From the NCBI GenBank assembly GCA_040389065.1, contig JAZKAR010000004.1, forward strand, positions 1-64,000: 64,000 nucleotides of DNA. The letters are read 5' to 3'. Shown here in pieces: positions 53,947-62,269 of the stretch (the stretch's first letter is position 1; each line of letters opens with the position of its first letter). Origin of the DNA: JAZKAR01 sp040389065 (GTDB lineage Bacteria; Pseudomonadota; Gammaproteobacteria; Burkholderiales; Casimicrobiaceae). Under the pieces are notes generated by a model. It was not told the origin of the DNA. It worked only from the letters and a program-made list of their open reading frames with translations, and ran no database searches. Made by a program: the position numbers and the translations under genes.

Positions 53947-55077
53947 TTACGCTTCCATAAAATGCCCAAATGCTGAAAGCCTATCGACTCGATCACAAAT
54001 AATTTTAGTAATGGCTAATATGGGCATCGCTAATATAGCACCAGGCACGCCCCACATCCAAAACCAGAAAATAAGCGAAAAAATGACAAGAACAGGGTTT
54101 AATGTAAAACGTTTAGCTAGCAAATGAGGCGTTAATATACTGCTTTCTAAAAAGTGTACGAGCAAATAAAGAGTGGCTGGCAGTAAGGCATAACTTAATA
54201 GTGAATAATCTAACAATCCAGCCAGCAAAAATATAAAAATACCGATTAAGGGGCCAATAATTGGAATATAGTTCAGCAAAAAAGTGAGTGTTCCCCACAG
54301 TATTGGGTCGCCTATGCCTAAAGCAAGCATCATGCTGCCCATAATAAGCCCAACCCCCGCATTGACTAATGTAATGGTTAATAGGTAACCGGCAATATCG
54401 CGTTCAATTTGTTGCGAGATCTCTACAGCCTGCCGTTTATTTTCAAAGCGTGGCAAAATTTCTACCAATCTTCTTAAAAACGTATCGCCTGAACTAATAA
54501 GAAAGAACAAAATCAACAATGTGGTTAACACTCCGCCCACTAATTCCCGAGTGCTATGAAGTAACTTATCCGAAAGACGGTTGCCTTCAATAGCGACAGG
54601 TATAATTTTAGTGTGTGCGCCCTCGGTTGCTCTCTCGGCGCGAATAAGAAACTTTTGCATCGTTTCAATAGGCCGGCTCAAAAACGTAAGGCGCTGCTGA
54701 AGTTGAGGTATACCGGCAGGCAATTTTTCTGCCCATAGTACGGCAGGTCTATATAAAACGGTTCCTAACCCTACAAAGCTACCTAACAAAATAAAAATAA
54801 CAAAAATAGCAGAAAGTGAACGAGGAATTTTAAGTTTCTCAAATGATCTGATTACGGGCTGTAAAAAAAGTTTTAGAATAAATGCAAGAACAACAGGAAT
54901 AACAATTTCATAAGCGAAGTAAAGCGTGGTAAAGAGCGCTAAAGCAAATATTCCGCCTGTAAATGAAACCGTTGCTTTTGATGGGGTTGTAATAATAAGC
55001 GATTGTTCTGATAAATGAGATTGTTCTAATACCGTTGCAGAAGCCTCATCATGAGTCACTAATTTTTCTATTGTCAT
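53947..55077 (-). CDS. AI-2E family transporter (PerM/YdiK-like)
   Basis: This 376-aa inner-membrane protein has about seven to eight helices. Family features are FALALFTTLYFAYEIVIPVVLAF, the periplasmic coiled region, then LLILFFLISSGDTFLRRL and IPIIGPLIGIFIFLLAGLL. The last segment VIFSLIFWFWMWGVPGAILAMP is diagnostic for this family. Members export small molecules or ions; an autoinducer role is not implied. Its N-terminal 35 residues are hydrophilic. It is convergent with yaeQ. Confidence 0.9.
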   Translation of the reverse strand: MTIEKLVTHDEASATVLEQSHLSEQSLIITTPSKATVSFTGGIFALALFTTLYFAYEIVIPVVLAFILKLFLQPVIRSFEKLKIPRSLSAIFVIFILLGSFVGLGTVLYRPAVLWAEKLPAGIPQLQQRLTFLSRPIETMQKFLIRAERATEGAHTKIIPVAIEGNRLSDKLLHSTRELVGGVLTTLLILFFLISSGDTFLRRLVEILPRFENKRQAVEISQQIERDIAGYLLTITLVNAGVGLIMGSMMLALGIGDPILWGTLTFLLNYIPIIGPLIGIFIFLLAGLLDYSLLSYALLPATLYLLVHFLESSILTPHLLAKRFTLNPVLVIFSLIFWFWMWGVPGAILAMPILAITKIICDRVDRLSAFGHFMEA

Positions 55078-55467
55078 ATCATCCTTTTTTTAAAGTAGAC
55101 TCTTGAAATTTTGTTTTTTTACCCTACTTAAGTGTTAGTCCTATTTGTCTTAATAAAATGCTCAGTTCAGATACTGGTATTGACCTGATGAATCAGCGCA
55201 GCAGCAATTGAGAGGCCTATTTTTGACAATTTGTATAAGTGGTATAAGCATGGAAAAATTAAAACGAATGCTTCCTTTTTTAAAGTGAATTAAGTTAAGC
55301 ACATAAAAATGTGAGGGTATGCAGTTGAAATCTATTGAAATTTATTATGGGCGGTAACGTAAACAGTACACTAAAAAAGAGTACAGCGAGCTGCCGCCAC
55401 ATTGAGAGAGTCCTACTGCGTCACTTCTAACTATATAAAACTTATTTTCTTTATGAAGGAGGTCATA
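55078..55467. other. 390-bp gap with a MITE end
   Basis: The gap separates the AI-2E gene from the divergent yfdX-like gene. At 55413-55430, CTACTGCGTCACTTCTAA is one terminal repeat of the local MITE family with a single change. The other end is not recognisable, although GAGCTGCCGCCA at 55389-55400 may be core remnant. The remainder is AT-rich promoter-like sequence. Confidence 0.6.
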
Positions 55468-56436
55468 ATGCTTCATTCAATTAAAAAGTCATCTGCAAGC
55501 CTTTTATTAACACTTCTATTATCAAAAGCAGTCTTAGGTATTGAAGTTTTTCATACTGCAATGAGCAGAGAAACTGTACAGAAAGACGGTATCTCTTTAT
55601 CTTCAAGTAATAACGGGAAAAATGCTTCAAGCACTGCTATTACACAAAAACGTAAAGAAATTACTGCTGAAGCCATCGCTGCTATCAATGAAACTCGGCA
55701 CGCACTTATAGCACTTGATAATGGTAAAAAAGCAGAAGCGCTTAAGGCATTAGAGCAAGTAACTGGTAAATTAGAACTATTGTTAGCGCGTGATCCGCAA
55801 TTAGCATTGGCACCTACCTATGTTAGTGCTAAAACGTTTGAAATGGTTGCAGATCTCGAAAAAATTAAAACGATACGCAAAAATGCAGAAGATTTTTTAG
55901 AAGATGGACAAGTGCAAGCTGCACGCCATCTATTAAAAAATTTAGCTAGCGAAACAGTGGTGAGTGTTATTAATATTCCCTTAGCTACCTATCCTTCTGC
56001 TATTAAACAAGCAGTAAAACTGATTGATCAAGGTAAGTTCGAAGAAGCTAAAACGGTGATTCAAACAGAACTCAATAGGCTTGTTGTTGTTGCTACTGTT
56101 TTCCCGCGTCCTGTTATTCAAGCCCAAGATGCATTAAAAGAAGCAGAAAAGTTAGCAGAAAAATCAGGGCGTACTGTAGAAGAAAATAAGCGCTTAAGCA
56201 CATTGTTGGCAGATACCCGCAAGCAATTGGAGCTGGTTCAGGCATTAGGTTATGGAACCAAAGAAAATTTTAAAATGCTTTACAGCCAGTTGAGTGATAT
56301 TGAACATAAAACAAGCGGTAATAAATATGGGATAGGCTTTTTTGACAAAATAAAATCCTCTTTTTCTAATTTATTTAACTCTGATCAGCAAGTGGTTTCA
56401 ACAGCGAATAAGCCTGCTTCTACTCACGTAAAATAA
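55468..56436 (+). CDS. YfdX family protein, exported
   Basis: This 322-aa protein has a signal peptide (SASLLLTLLLSKAVLG) and a YfdX domain: AITQKRKEITAEAIAAINETRHALIAL, KKAEALKALEQVTGKLELLLARDP and ARHLLKNLASETVVSVINIPLATYP. A periplasmic, stress-related chaperone-like role has been suggested for the family. The ATG at 55468 has AGGAGG 7 bp upstream; the longer frame from 55402 is not used. The C-terminal tail (about 280-322) is unrelated low-complexity sequence. Confidence 0.9.
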   Translation: MLHSIKKSSASLLLTLLLSKAVLGIEVFHTAMSRETVQKDGISLSSSNNGKNASSTAITQKRKEITAEAIAAINETRHALIALDNGKKAEALKALEQVTGKLELLLARDPQLALAPTYVSAKTFEMVADLEKIKTIRKNAEDFLEDGQVQAARHLLKNLASETVVSVINIPLATYPSAIKQAVKLIDQGKFEEAKTVIQTELNRLVVVATVFPRPVIQAQDALKEAEKLAEKSGRTVEENKRLSTLLADTRKQLELVQALGYGTKENFKMLYSQLSDIEHKTSGNKYGIGFFDKIKSSFSNLFNSDQQVVSTANKPASTHVK

Positions 56437-56445
56437 TAGGATGGC

Positions 56446-56532
56446 ATGATGGATATTCAAAAATTAAACCCTTGGAATTGGTTTAAGCATGAAGAAAATA
56501 TTGAGTATTTATTCAAACTAGCTATTAGCTAA
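56446..56532 (+). pseudogene. Truncated small heat-shock protein (Hsp20) N-terminus
   Basis: A 28-codon frame reads MMDIQKLNPWNWFKHEE and then goes out of family to a stop codon. The LNPWNWFKHEE start is typical of Hsp20-family proteins found in stress islands with YfdX. The alpha-crystallin domain is absent. The following sequence to 56800 holds only an unrelated scrap that reads ARSAISAGARALGIASTF near 56645-56700. This is a dead fragment. Confidence 0.55.
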
Positions 56533-56800
56533 TTAATAGAGTCTATCTTTTTTTATGGTTTTTTAGTTATATTAGTATGAGTATTTAAGTAGTAGTGCGC
56601 TAGTGGCTGCTTTATTATTTTCATAAGCAAATATCTATTTTTGCAAGATCTGCTATCAGTGCAGGGGCACGAGCGCTTGGTATCGCTTCTACATTTGATA
56701 CAAACAATTAAATTCGATTACTGAAATTAATGTCTGAGTCTTACTCTCAGTCTATCTTATTTATCTAGCTATCTCAGAATCTATTAAAATTGCGCGCACA

Positions 56801-57190
56801 TTAAATAAAAGCAAAGTGACCTGTTTCATAGGTGAGCTCATGAATAGATTGGCAACGAGTACAGCGTTTAACTACAGCGAGATTTGAAGAGCGTTTGTAG
56901 GTAATCGTTTTACCGCAATCAATACATCTGCCATGAATATCACTAGCAGTAGGAGTTTTAGCAATACTGAAGGAATGCAATTCTTTAAAAGAAGGCTCTT
57001 CTCTAATTTCATCCCAGCTTGGCATTGGGTCTATGATAGAAACTTCGTCTTCTTCAGTAGAGTCGATATTTAACTCAATATAGGAACCATCAAGGCGTTG
57101 TGCTAGATGAGTATGACTAGATTGCTTTTTATCGCTTGAGACGAAAGGATTATTAAAAATATTTTGGGGTTGGAATGAAAAATTAAACAT
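56801..57190 (-). CDS. DksA/TraR-type C4 zinc-finger protein
   Basis: This 129-aa protein ends in a four-cysteine finger: GRCIDCGKTI, then KRCTRCQSIHE, with spacing C-x2-C-x17-C-x2-C as in DksA/TraR proteins. The N-terminal part (IIDPMPSWDEIREEPSFKEL) is not the coiled coil of DksA, so it may not enter the RNA polymerase channel. The frame is open to 57262, but the ATG at 57190 (MFNFSFQPQ) has AGGTG 6 bp upstream and was chosen. Stress-gene neighbours suggest a regulatory role, which is not shown. Confidence 0.75.
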   Translation of the reverse strand: MFNFSFQPQNIFNNPFVSSDKKQSSHTHLAQRLDGSYIELNIDSTEEDEVSIIDPMPSWDEIREEPSFKELHSFSIAKTPTASDIHGRCIDCGKTITYKRSSNLAVVKRCTRCQSIHELTYETGHFAFI

Positions 57191-57262
57191 AAAGCACCTG
57201 TTTTTAAGATTAAGGAATTTTACCATTTTTACTATATTTATCGATTTTATAGTATTTGTCAA

Positions 57263-57664
57263 CTAAAATGGTAAAATCGGTACAGGTATTATGGATTTTT
57301 AAACTTAACGTTTAAAATTTATAAGGCATGTCGCCTATTAGGCTTGATAAAACAATTGTTTAAGTTTTTTTAAAGAGTGTGTGTAAAAACGACACATAAA
57401 AGTAAAAAAAAACAGAGCTGTAAGAAATGACATGCCTTTTATAGCTTTTTACACACTATTCAATTAGCTCTCTTAAGCCTTCTTAGCTCGATAAATGTGA
57501 CAGTTATATACACCTTATCTTTTTTAAGTTGCCGTTATCTTTTAGTAGGCACATATCAGGCAAAAGCTTCTACAGCCATCACAATTTCTCGAGCCTTCTT
57601 AATAAATACTCTATAGTATTTATCTGTACATTCAATCTTAATACCTTACTATCAGCAGTTAGTG
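57263..57664. other. 402-bp gap with a long inverted repeat
   Basis: AGTGTGTAAAAA (57378-57389) and TTTTTACACACT (57446-57457) are perfect 12-bp inverted repeats with a 56-nt loop that itself contains TAAAAG/CTTTTA complementary segments. TTTAAAC (57298-57304) and GTTTAAA (57310-57316) form a second small palindrome. No protein frame is seen. It may hold a small RNA or a paired terminator for the CBS-domain gene. Confidence 0.45.
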
Positions 57665-58099
57665 TTAGCGAATAACTTCAGCAATATGATTTCTGCTAAC
57701 TAACTCGGTTTCAAAATTTATAATTTCGGTACCGAGCGCGTCTCGTGAAGAAACCATTCCTACCACTTTTCCGTTTTGTACAACAGGTACGTGGCGGAAA
57801 CCTCCTTCAAACATCATATGCAGAGCATGCCCTAAAGGTTTATCAGGTGAAATCATTTGGGGTGAAGCGGTCATCACTTCATTTAAATAAGTGGTATGAG
57901 GGTCACGTTCTTCAGCAAGCACTCTGAATAAAGCATCTCGTTCAGTAAAAATGCCAATGAGAAGATCATTTTCCACTACCATTACTGCTCCTACACCGTA
58001 CTGCTTCATTAAAGAAGCAGCTTTGCTGACACTAATGTTACTGTCACAGGTTAGAGGAGTTTGGTTTTCGATAACATAATGAATAGGGCGATTAGGCAT
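57665..58099 (-). CDS. Two-CBS-domain protein
   Basis: This 144-aa protein is a tandem CBS pair (Bateman module) and nothing else. CBS1 runs about 13-65 (NISVSKAASLMKQYGVGAVMVVENDLLIGIFTERDAL). CBS2 runs about 80-130 (MISPDKPLGHALHMMFEGGFRHVPVVQNGKVVGMVSSRDAL). Stand-alone CBS proteins bind adenine nucleotides and modulate partners. The gene is flanked by two gene-free gaps of about 400 bp, in a stress-type neighbourhood. Confidence 0.92.
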   Translation of the reverse strand: MPNRPIHYVIENQTPLTCDSNISVSKAASLMKQYGVGAVMVVENDLLIGIFTERDALFRVLAEERDPHTTYLNEVMTASPQMISPDKPLGHALHMMFEGGFRHVPVVQNGKVVGMVSSRDALGTEIINFETELVSRNHIAEVIR

Positions 58100-58524
58100 A
58101 GCAAATTCCTTTATGAAAAGTGATGTTTGAGCTACACGTATGAGTTACTTAAAGCGCCCTTCAAAAGCTTTTAACAGTTGAAGAGAGGTTTTTACATATA
58201 GTCAAAATACAACATCCCTTCTTCTAAAATAATCTAAAATAAAGGTATTGGATAGGAAAAACATTCTTTCTAAGGGAAACGTAAATAAGCTTGAACGTTT
58301 TAAAACATGCAATAAAAAATGATAAGAAAAAGCCGTTTAATAATTTAAATCAATATGTTTACTAAATATGTGTAATGCAAAATAATTAACACTTAATTTA
58401 TTATAATATTATTATAAGGTAAATAACAGCAATAGTAATTTTGCGCGATACATGTAGTCGTATTTTAGTTATATGTATCGCGCTGCTGGTATAGTAGTTA
58501 GCATACACGTTGCATATTCATAAG
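58100..58524. other. 425-bp gap with a strong hairpin
   Basis: GCGCGATACAT (58443-58453) and ATGTATCGCGC (58473-58483) form a perfect 11-bp stem with a 19-nt loop. It lies about 40 bp after the stop codon of the DadA-like gene on the minus strand, so it may end that transcript, though no T run follows it. The rest of the gap is AT-rich with no gene. Confidence 0.5.
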
Positions 58525-59157
58525 TTAATTTGTTAAAAGATACGAAGTTAAAAAGCGCTGTACAGATTTTTTAATATTCGAAATAAGTTTTAATGAAAAC
58601 TCTTTCGAGAAAATATTTTGTTGTTGGCTTAAGCTAGGGTTATAAAGCGTATCTGATAGTATTTTTGCAGATTGATTAATGGCTGTAATACCCATTAATA
58701 CTTGCCCTACATTCAGAAGTAAGTTTTCGTAAGAACTTTTTCCAATAAGGGTATCACTATGTTGCATATGGCTAAATTCTATAAATTGAGCGGTGGATTT
58801 AATATTAAGTAAGTTAAGTACTGAGCGTGTTTTATAATCTAACGCAGCTACAAACCGATCAGCCATAAGTGTTTCAGTTTCATATTGTTCATTGATAATA
58901 CATAATGCGCGAATCCGCTTTTCTTCCGTCATAAATTTTATTGCTTTACAAGCATATCGTAGAGTTACACCAAGCTCTCTTAATTGTTTATCCATTTTTT
59001 TGATGAAAATTTGATCTTCAAAAAAAACGCTTAAAAAATGTTCTGTTACTTCTTGTTTGGTGCGTTCTTCAACAATTGTTACCTCATAGCCCTTTTCTGC
59101 TAAAAGCTTAGCCGTTGTGAGATTGATTAACTCAATTCCTAATAGAATAACTCGCAT
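58525..59157 (-). CDS. Degenerate DadA-like Rossmann-fold protein
   Basis: This 210-aa protein begins MRVILLGIELINLTTAKLLAEKGYEVTIVEE, the layout of the FAD-binding start of D-amino-acid dehydrogenase (MRVIVLGxGxxGxTxAxYLAxxGxxVTVxD). The dinucleotide glycines are lost (GIELIN in place of GxGxxG), so FAD binding is doubtful. Fragments such as RYACKAIKFMTEEKRIRAL and NLLNIKSTAQFIEFSHMQHSDTLIG follow the DadA order, but the protein is half the normal length. It may be a decayed enzyme that is still open, or a shortened protein with a new role. Confidence 0.6.
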   Translation of the reverse strand: MRVILLGIELINLTTAKLLAEKGYEVTIVEERTKQEVTEHFLSVFFEDQIFIKKMDKQLRELGVTLRYACKAIKFMTEEKRIRALCIINEQYETETLMADRFVAALDYKTRSVLNLLNIKSTAQFIEFSHMQHSDTLIGKSSYENLLLNVGQVLMGITAINQSAKILSDTLYNPSLSQQQNIFSKEFSLKLISNIKKSVQRFLTSYLLTN

Positions 59158-59549
59158 TTTAATTCTCCCTGTATCAAACGAACTTCAATGTTATTGTTTT
59201 TTATAAGTATCAGCCTTATGTGTTGCTCAGATACTTACTGAAGTTTTTTTGCTAGTAATAAATTTAAAGAGGTTTTAGCGGTTAGTGACTCAACCATGCA
59301 AAGGATCATAACAAAGAAATTTTTAAAAATCAAACGAAATATAACGAAATTTAAACGAAATTAATGATCTTTATTTATATTGTTGATTTTGTTGTTAAAT
59401 ATTATTTTTAATATTTAATATTTCATTCAAAATCTCGGGTAACGACATTATCTTTAAATTGACTGTTTTTATAGCCGTTTATGTTAGGAAGACCTATAAA
59501 AAAACAAAACCGATGTGACTTAAAATCGCGCTAAAGAAGTGGAGTACCA
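59158..59549. other. 392-bp divergent gap, nothing seen
   Basis: This AT-rich divergent promoter region lies between the DadA-like gene and the diguanylate cyclase gene. I see no frame, repeat or strong hairpin in it. Confidence 0.5.
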
Positions 59550-61322
59550 ATGAAAAAGAAGATCATGCCTTTAGTCACAGGCCTGCTGAGTACAATGATA
59601 GGATTAAACGTTATGGTAGGATGGCTACTAAAAAGCCCTGCTATGGTAAAAGTTATTCCTGGCTCAGAAATGATAGAGTTTAATACCGCTTTTTTCTTTA
59701 TTATTATCGGTTTATTTTTTATATTAGATTATTTGAAACTAGAGAGTAAAAAAATAACGACTGTACTGGGGGCTATTATTGGTACAGGCACTCTTTTGAT
59801 TTTAGTTGAGTATATATTTAATATTAATTTAGGAATTGATTGGAGAAGCTTACATCAAAGTTTGAGTGACACGAGTTTATCAACAGGTCGTATACCGCAA
59901 AATGCATGCATAAGTTTTTTACTAATCAGTATTTATATGCTTGCTAAAGACTATCTTAATAGTGAAGTACGCTATGCAGGTGCGCGGTGGATGGCTTACA
60001 GTGTCATTGCAATTAGTGCGTTAGGATATGCAGGCCATGCATTAAAGCTTGAAGTGTTTTATAAAGCATATCATTACGTTGCTTTAGAGTTAACGACTGC
60101 TATAGTGCTAGTGCTTATCGGCGTAACGTTTCGGCTAAGATGGGGAAGCATTGAAAAGGTAACAGAAGATTTTCAAGAAGAAAATCACATTACCCCAGCA
60201 GGCATTGCTTTAATGATGATGATGGCGGTAATCGCTATTACTGCTTATGCTCCTGTTGGTCAATTAGAATTATTAGCCAATCAAGAAGTGTTTGCTATAG
60301 CAAAACATCGTTTTCAAATAGCAGTAGGTATTGCCTTAAGTATAGTAATAATAGGCTCTATTCTGTTAAGGGTAATGTTAAAACCTTTATTTTTAAAGTT
60401 AACGCAGTCAGAAGAAAAATCATTTCAATGCGCCCAAAGTTTATACCATGTTCAAGAGCAGTTACGCACAATAACAGATAGTTTACCAGCAGTAATTTCG
60501 TATATTACTAAAGATGAACGCTATGAGTTTGTAAATAAAACGTTTGAAGATTGGTACAAAGTTCCCAGAAGTAAAATCATTGGAAGATCAATTCAAGAAA
60601 TGATTGGGGACGAAAATTATAAACAGCTTAAACCTTATATTAATCTCGTACTTTCAGGGGAAACAGTAACCTTTGAACAGGAATCAACTGTTTCGTATGT
60701 GCCGCGCTTTACCCTGACAACATTTACACCCGGCTTTAGAGGCACGAAGGTAGATGGTTTTTATGTGATGGTAAGCGATATTAGTAGTCGTAAATTATAT
60801 GAAGAACATATTACACATTTGGCACATCACGATACGTTAACGGGGCTAGCAAATCGTGCCTTATTTCATCAGCGCTTGAATCAAATTATGATGCGTAGCC
60901 AGCGCAATTACTCAATGATTGCATTACTTTATATGGATGTTGATAAGTTTAAATCTATTAATGATACCTTAGGGCATAATGTGGGTGATGAATTATTAAA
61001 GCAATTTTCCCAACGTTTATCAAGGTCGGTACGAAGCACCGATACAGTGTCTCGGCTAGGTGGGGATGAATTTACCGTGATTTTAGAAGCGGTAGGGAAT
61101 GAAAAGAATGCTGAAATTATTATTAACAAAATTCTTTCTGAAATAAGGCAGCCTTTCAATTTAGCGGGAAATTTGCATAATGTAACGAGTAGTATAGGTG
61201 TCGCTTATTACACTGCGGAACCTATTACATCTGACGAACTTATACGGCGTTCTGACAGTGCTTTGTACAAAGCAAAACATGCAGGACGCAATTGCTTTCA
61301 AGTAGCTTTGGAGGGGGAATAA
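59550..61322 (+). CDS. Membrane-anchored PAS-GGDEF diguanylate cyclase
   Basis: This 590-aa protein should make cyclic-di-GMP. The first 290 residues contain six to eight membrane helices in two blocks (GLLSTMIGLNVMVGWLL, FFFIIIGLFFILDYL through AIVLVLIGVTF, then GIALMMMMAVIAITAYA and IAVGIALSIVIIGSILL). A PAS domain follows at about 310-410 (LRTITDSLPAVISYITKDERY). The C-terminal GGDEF domain at about 425-588 has VSRLGGDEFTVIL with an intact active motif and an RSTD inhibitory site five residues before it. There is no EAL domain. A multi-part hairpin follows the gene. Confidence 0.93.
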   Translation: MKKKIMPLVTGLLSTMIGLNVMVGWLLKSPAMVKVIPGSEMIEFNTAFFFIIIGLFFILDYLKLESKKITTVLGAIIGTGTLLILVEYIFNINLGIDWRSLHQSLSDTSLSTGRIPQNACISFLLISIYMLAKDYLNSEVRYAGARWMAYSVIAISALGYAGHALKLEVFYKAYHYVALELTTAIVLVLIGVTFRLRWGSIEKVTEDFQEENHITPAGIALMMMMAVIAITAYAPVGQLELLANQEVFAIAKHRFQIAVGIALSIVIIGSILLRVMLKPLFLKLTQSEEKSFQCAQSLYHVQEQLRTITDSLPAVISYITKDERYEFVNKTFEDWYKVPRSKIIGRSIQEMIGDENYKQLKPYINLVLSGETVTFEQESTVSYVPRFTLTTFTPGFRGTKVDGFYVMVSDISSRKLYEEHITHLAHHDTLTGLANRALFHQRLNQIMMRSQRNYSMIALLYMDVDKFKSINDTLGHNVGDELLKQFSQRLSRSVRSTDTVSRLGGDEFTVILEAVGNEKNAEIIINKILSEIRQPFNLAGNLHNVTSSIGVAYYTAEPITSDELIRRSDSALYKAKHAGRNCFQVALEGE

Positions 61323-61378
61323 GCGCGTAGTAAGGGGAGTAAAAGTAGTAGAGTAAATGGCATTATTTATTTTAAAAA

Positions 61379-61446
61379 TGCTGCTCCAGATAGTGTTACT
61401 GCAACGTATTTACAGTTATGCAGTACAAAACTATAGTAGAGCAGCA
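61379..61446 (+). terminator. Three-part hairpin after the diguanylate cyclase gene
   Basis: TGCTGCTC (61379-61386) pairs with GAGCAGCA (61439-61446). Inside it TAGT pairs with ACTA and ACTGCA pairs with TGCAGT, giving a nested interrupted stem. GCTTTT follows the outer stem, a short T run, so a role in termination or RNA end protection is plausible. Confidence 0.5.
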
Positions 61447-61517
61447 GCTTTTCATAAACCCTAGACGTCCAAAGTGAATGAACGTCTTGCTAACCTATGA
61501 GCGGGTTAGTATTGAAT

Positions 61518-62048
61518 TTAAGCTTGAAAAAAAGTTTTTTGAAACCAGGCGGTATAAGCTGACTGAATGCTGCTTAGGTGTTGAACCTGATTATTAAGTA
61601 TATTTTGATATTGCTTCATGATGGCAATACTGGTATTGATTGAGCTGCTAACAAGTTCTTCAGGGTTACTACAAGGGGTTAATGACTCGGCCCATTTCGC
61701 ACTGCAATCAATCGCGTTTTTCAAATACTGGCTGTTATCTTGAGTAAGCAAGTTAAGGCTGGCAGATTGAATATTCAATAACTCATAATAAGCATTTAAA
61801 GCGCCGTATCCATCAAATGATTTCTTAGAGCATGATTCCCAATTATTTAAACGGCTAAACATTTCAACGGTTTGCCCTGTTAACTGAACTGCATCTTTAA
61901 ATGGTGTAATCGCTTCAAAAACTACTTTCATATTTTGAATGCTTTGCGCTGAATAATTATTCCAATTTTCTAGTGCCTGATAAACATTTTGTTTATCAGC
62001 TTGTTTATCTGCGTGCTTATCTGCTTTTTGGGATGAAAGAGATGCCAT
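61518..62048 (-). CDS. Phasin family protein (PHB granule-associated)
   Basis: This 176-aa helical protein has the phasin_2-like pattern: an N-terminal Lys/Asp-rich lead, then YQALENWNNYSAQSIQNMKVVFEAI and amphipathic helices to the end (SSINTSIAIMKQYQNILNNQVQHLSSIQSAYTAW). Phasins coat PHB granules. An exported PHB depolymerase gene lies 221 bp upstream on the same strand and a 3-hydroxybutyrate dehydrogenase at 41.6 kb. AAGG lies 9 bp before the ATG. The sequence match to the family is moderate because phasins vary. Confidence 0.75.
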   Translation of the reverse strand: MASLSSQKADKHADKQADKQNVYQALENWNNYSAQSIQNMKVVFEAITPFKDAVQLTGQTVEMFSRLNNWESCSKKSFDGYGALNAYYELLNIQSASLNLLTQDNSQYLKNAIDCSAKWAESLTPCSNPEELVSSSINTSIAIMKQYQNILNNQVQHLSSIQSAYTAWFQKTFFQA

Positions 62049-62081
62049 GATTATAACCTTTCAAGTGTCAGTTAAAAATAC

Positions 62082-62120
62082 TAGAAGTTACGCCGTTAGA
62101 TTTTCTCAGCCTGCTTCTAA
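62082..62120. mobile_element. MITE end fragment
   Basis: TAGAAGTTACGCCGTTAGA (62082-62100) matches the left terminal repeat of the local MITE family with one change, and TGCTTCTAA closes the fragment at 62112-62120. The core is deleted. It lies 34 bp upstream of the phasin start codon. Confidence 0.6.
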
Positions 62121-62269
62121 ATATATCATTACCTAATTTTTACACGCTATCATGTGCGTTAATTCACACGTTAATATTAATAGCACAATTGTACAGATGA
62201 AATGCGTTTATTGATTGGCATAACACATGCATATTAATAATGTCTCTTCAATGCATACTAACACGCGTG

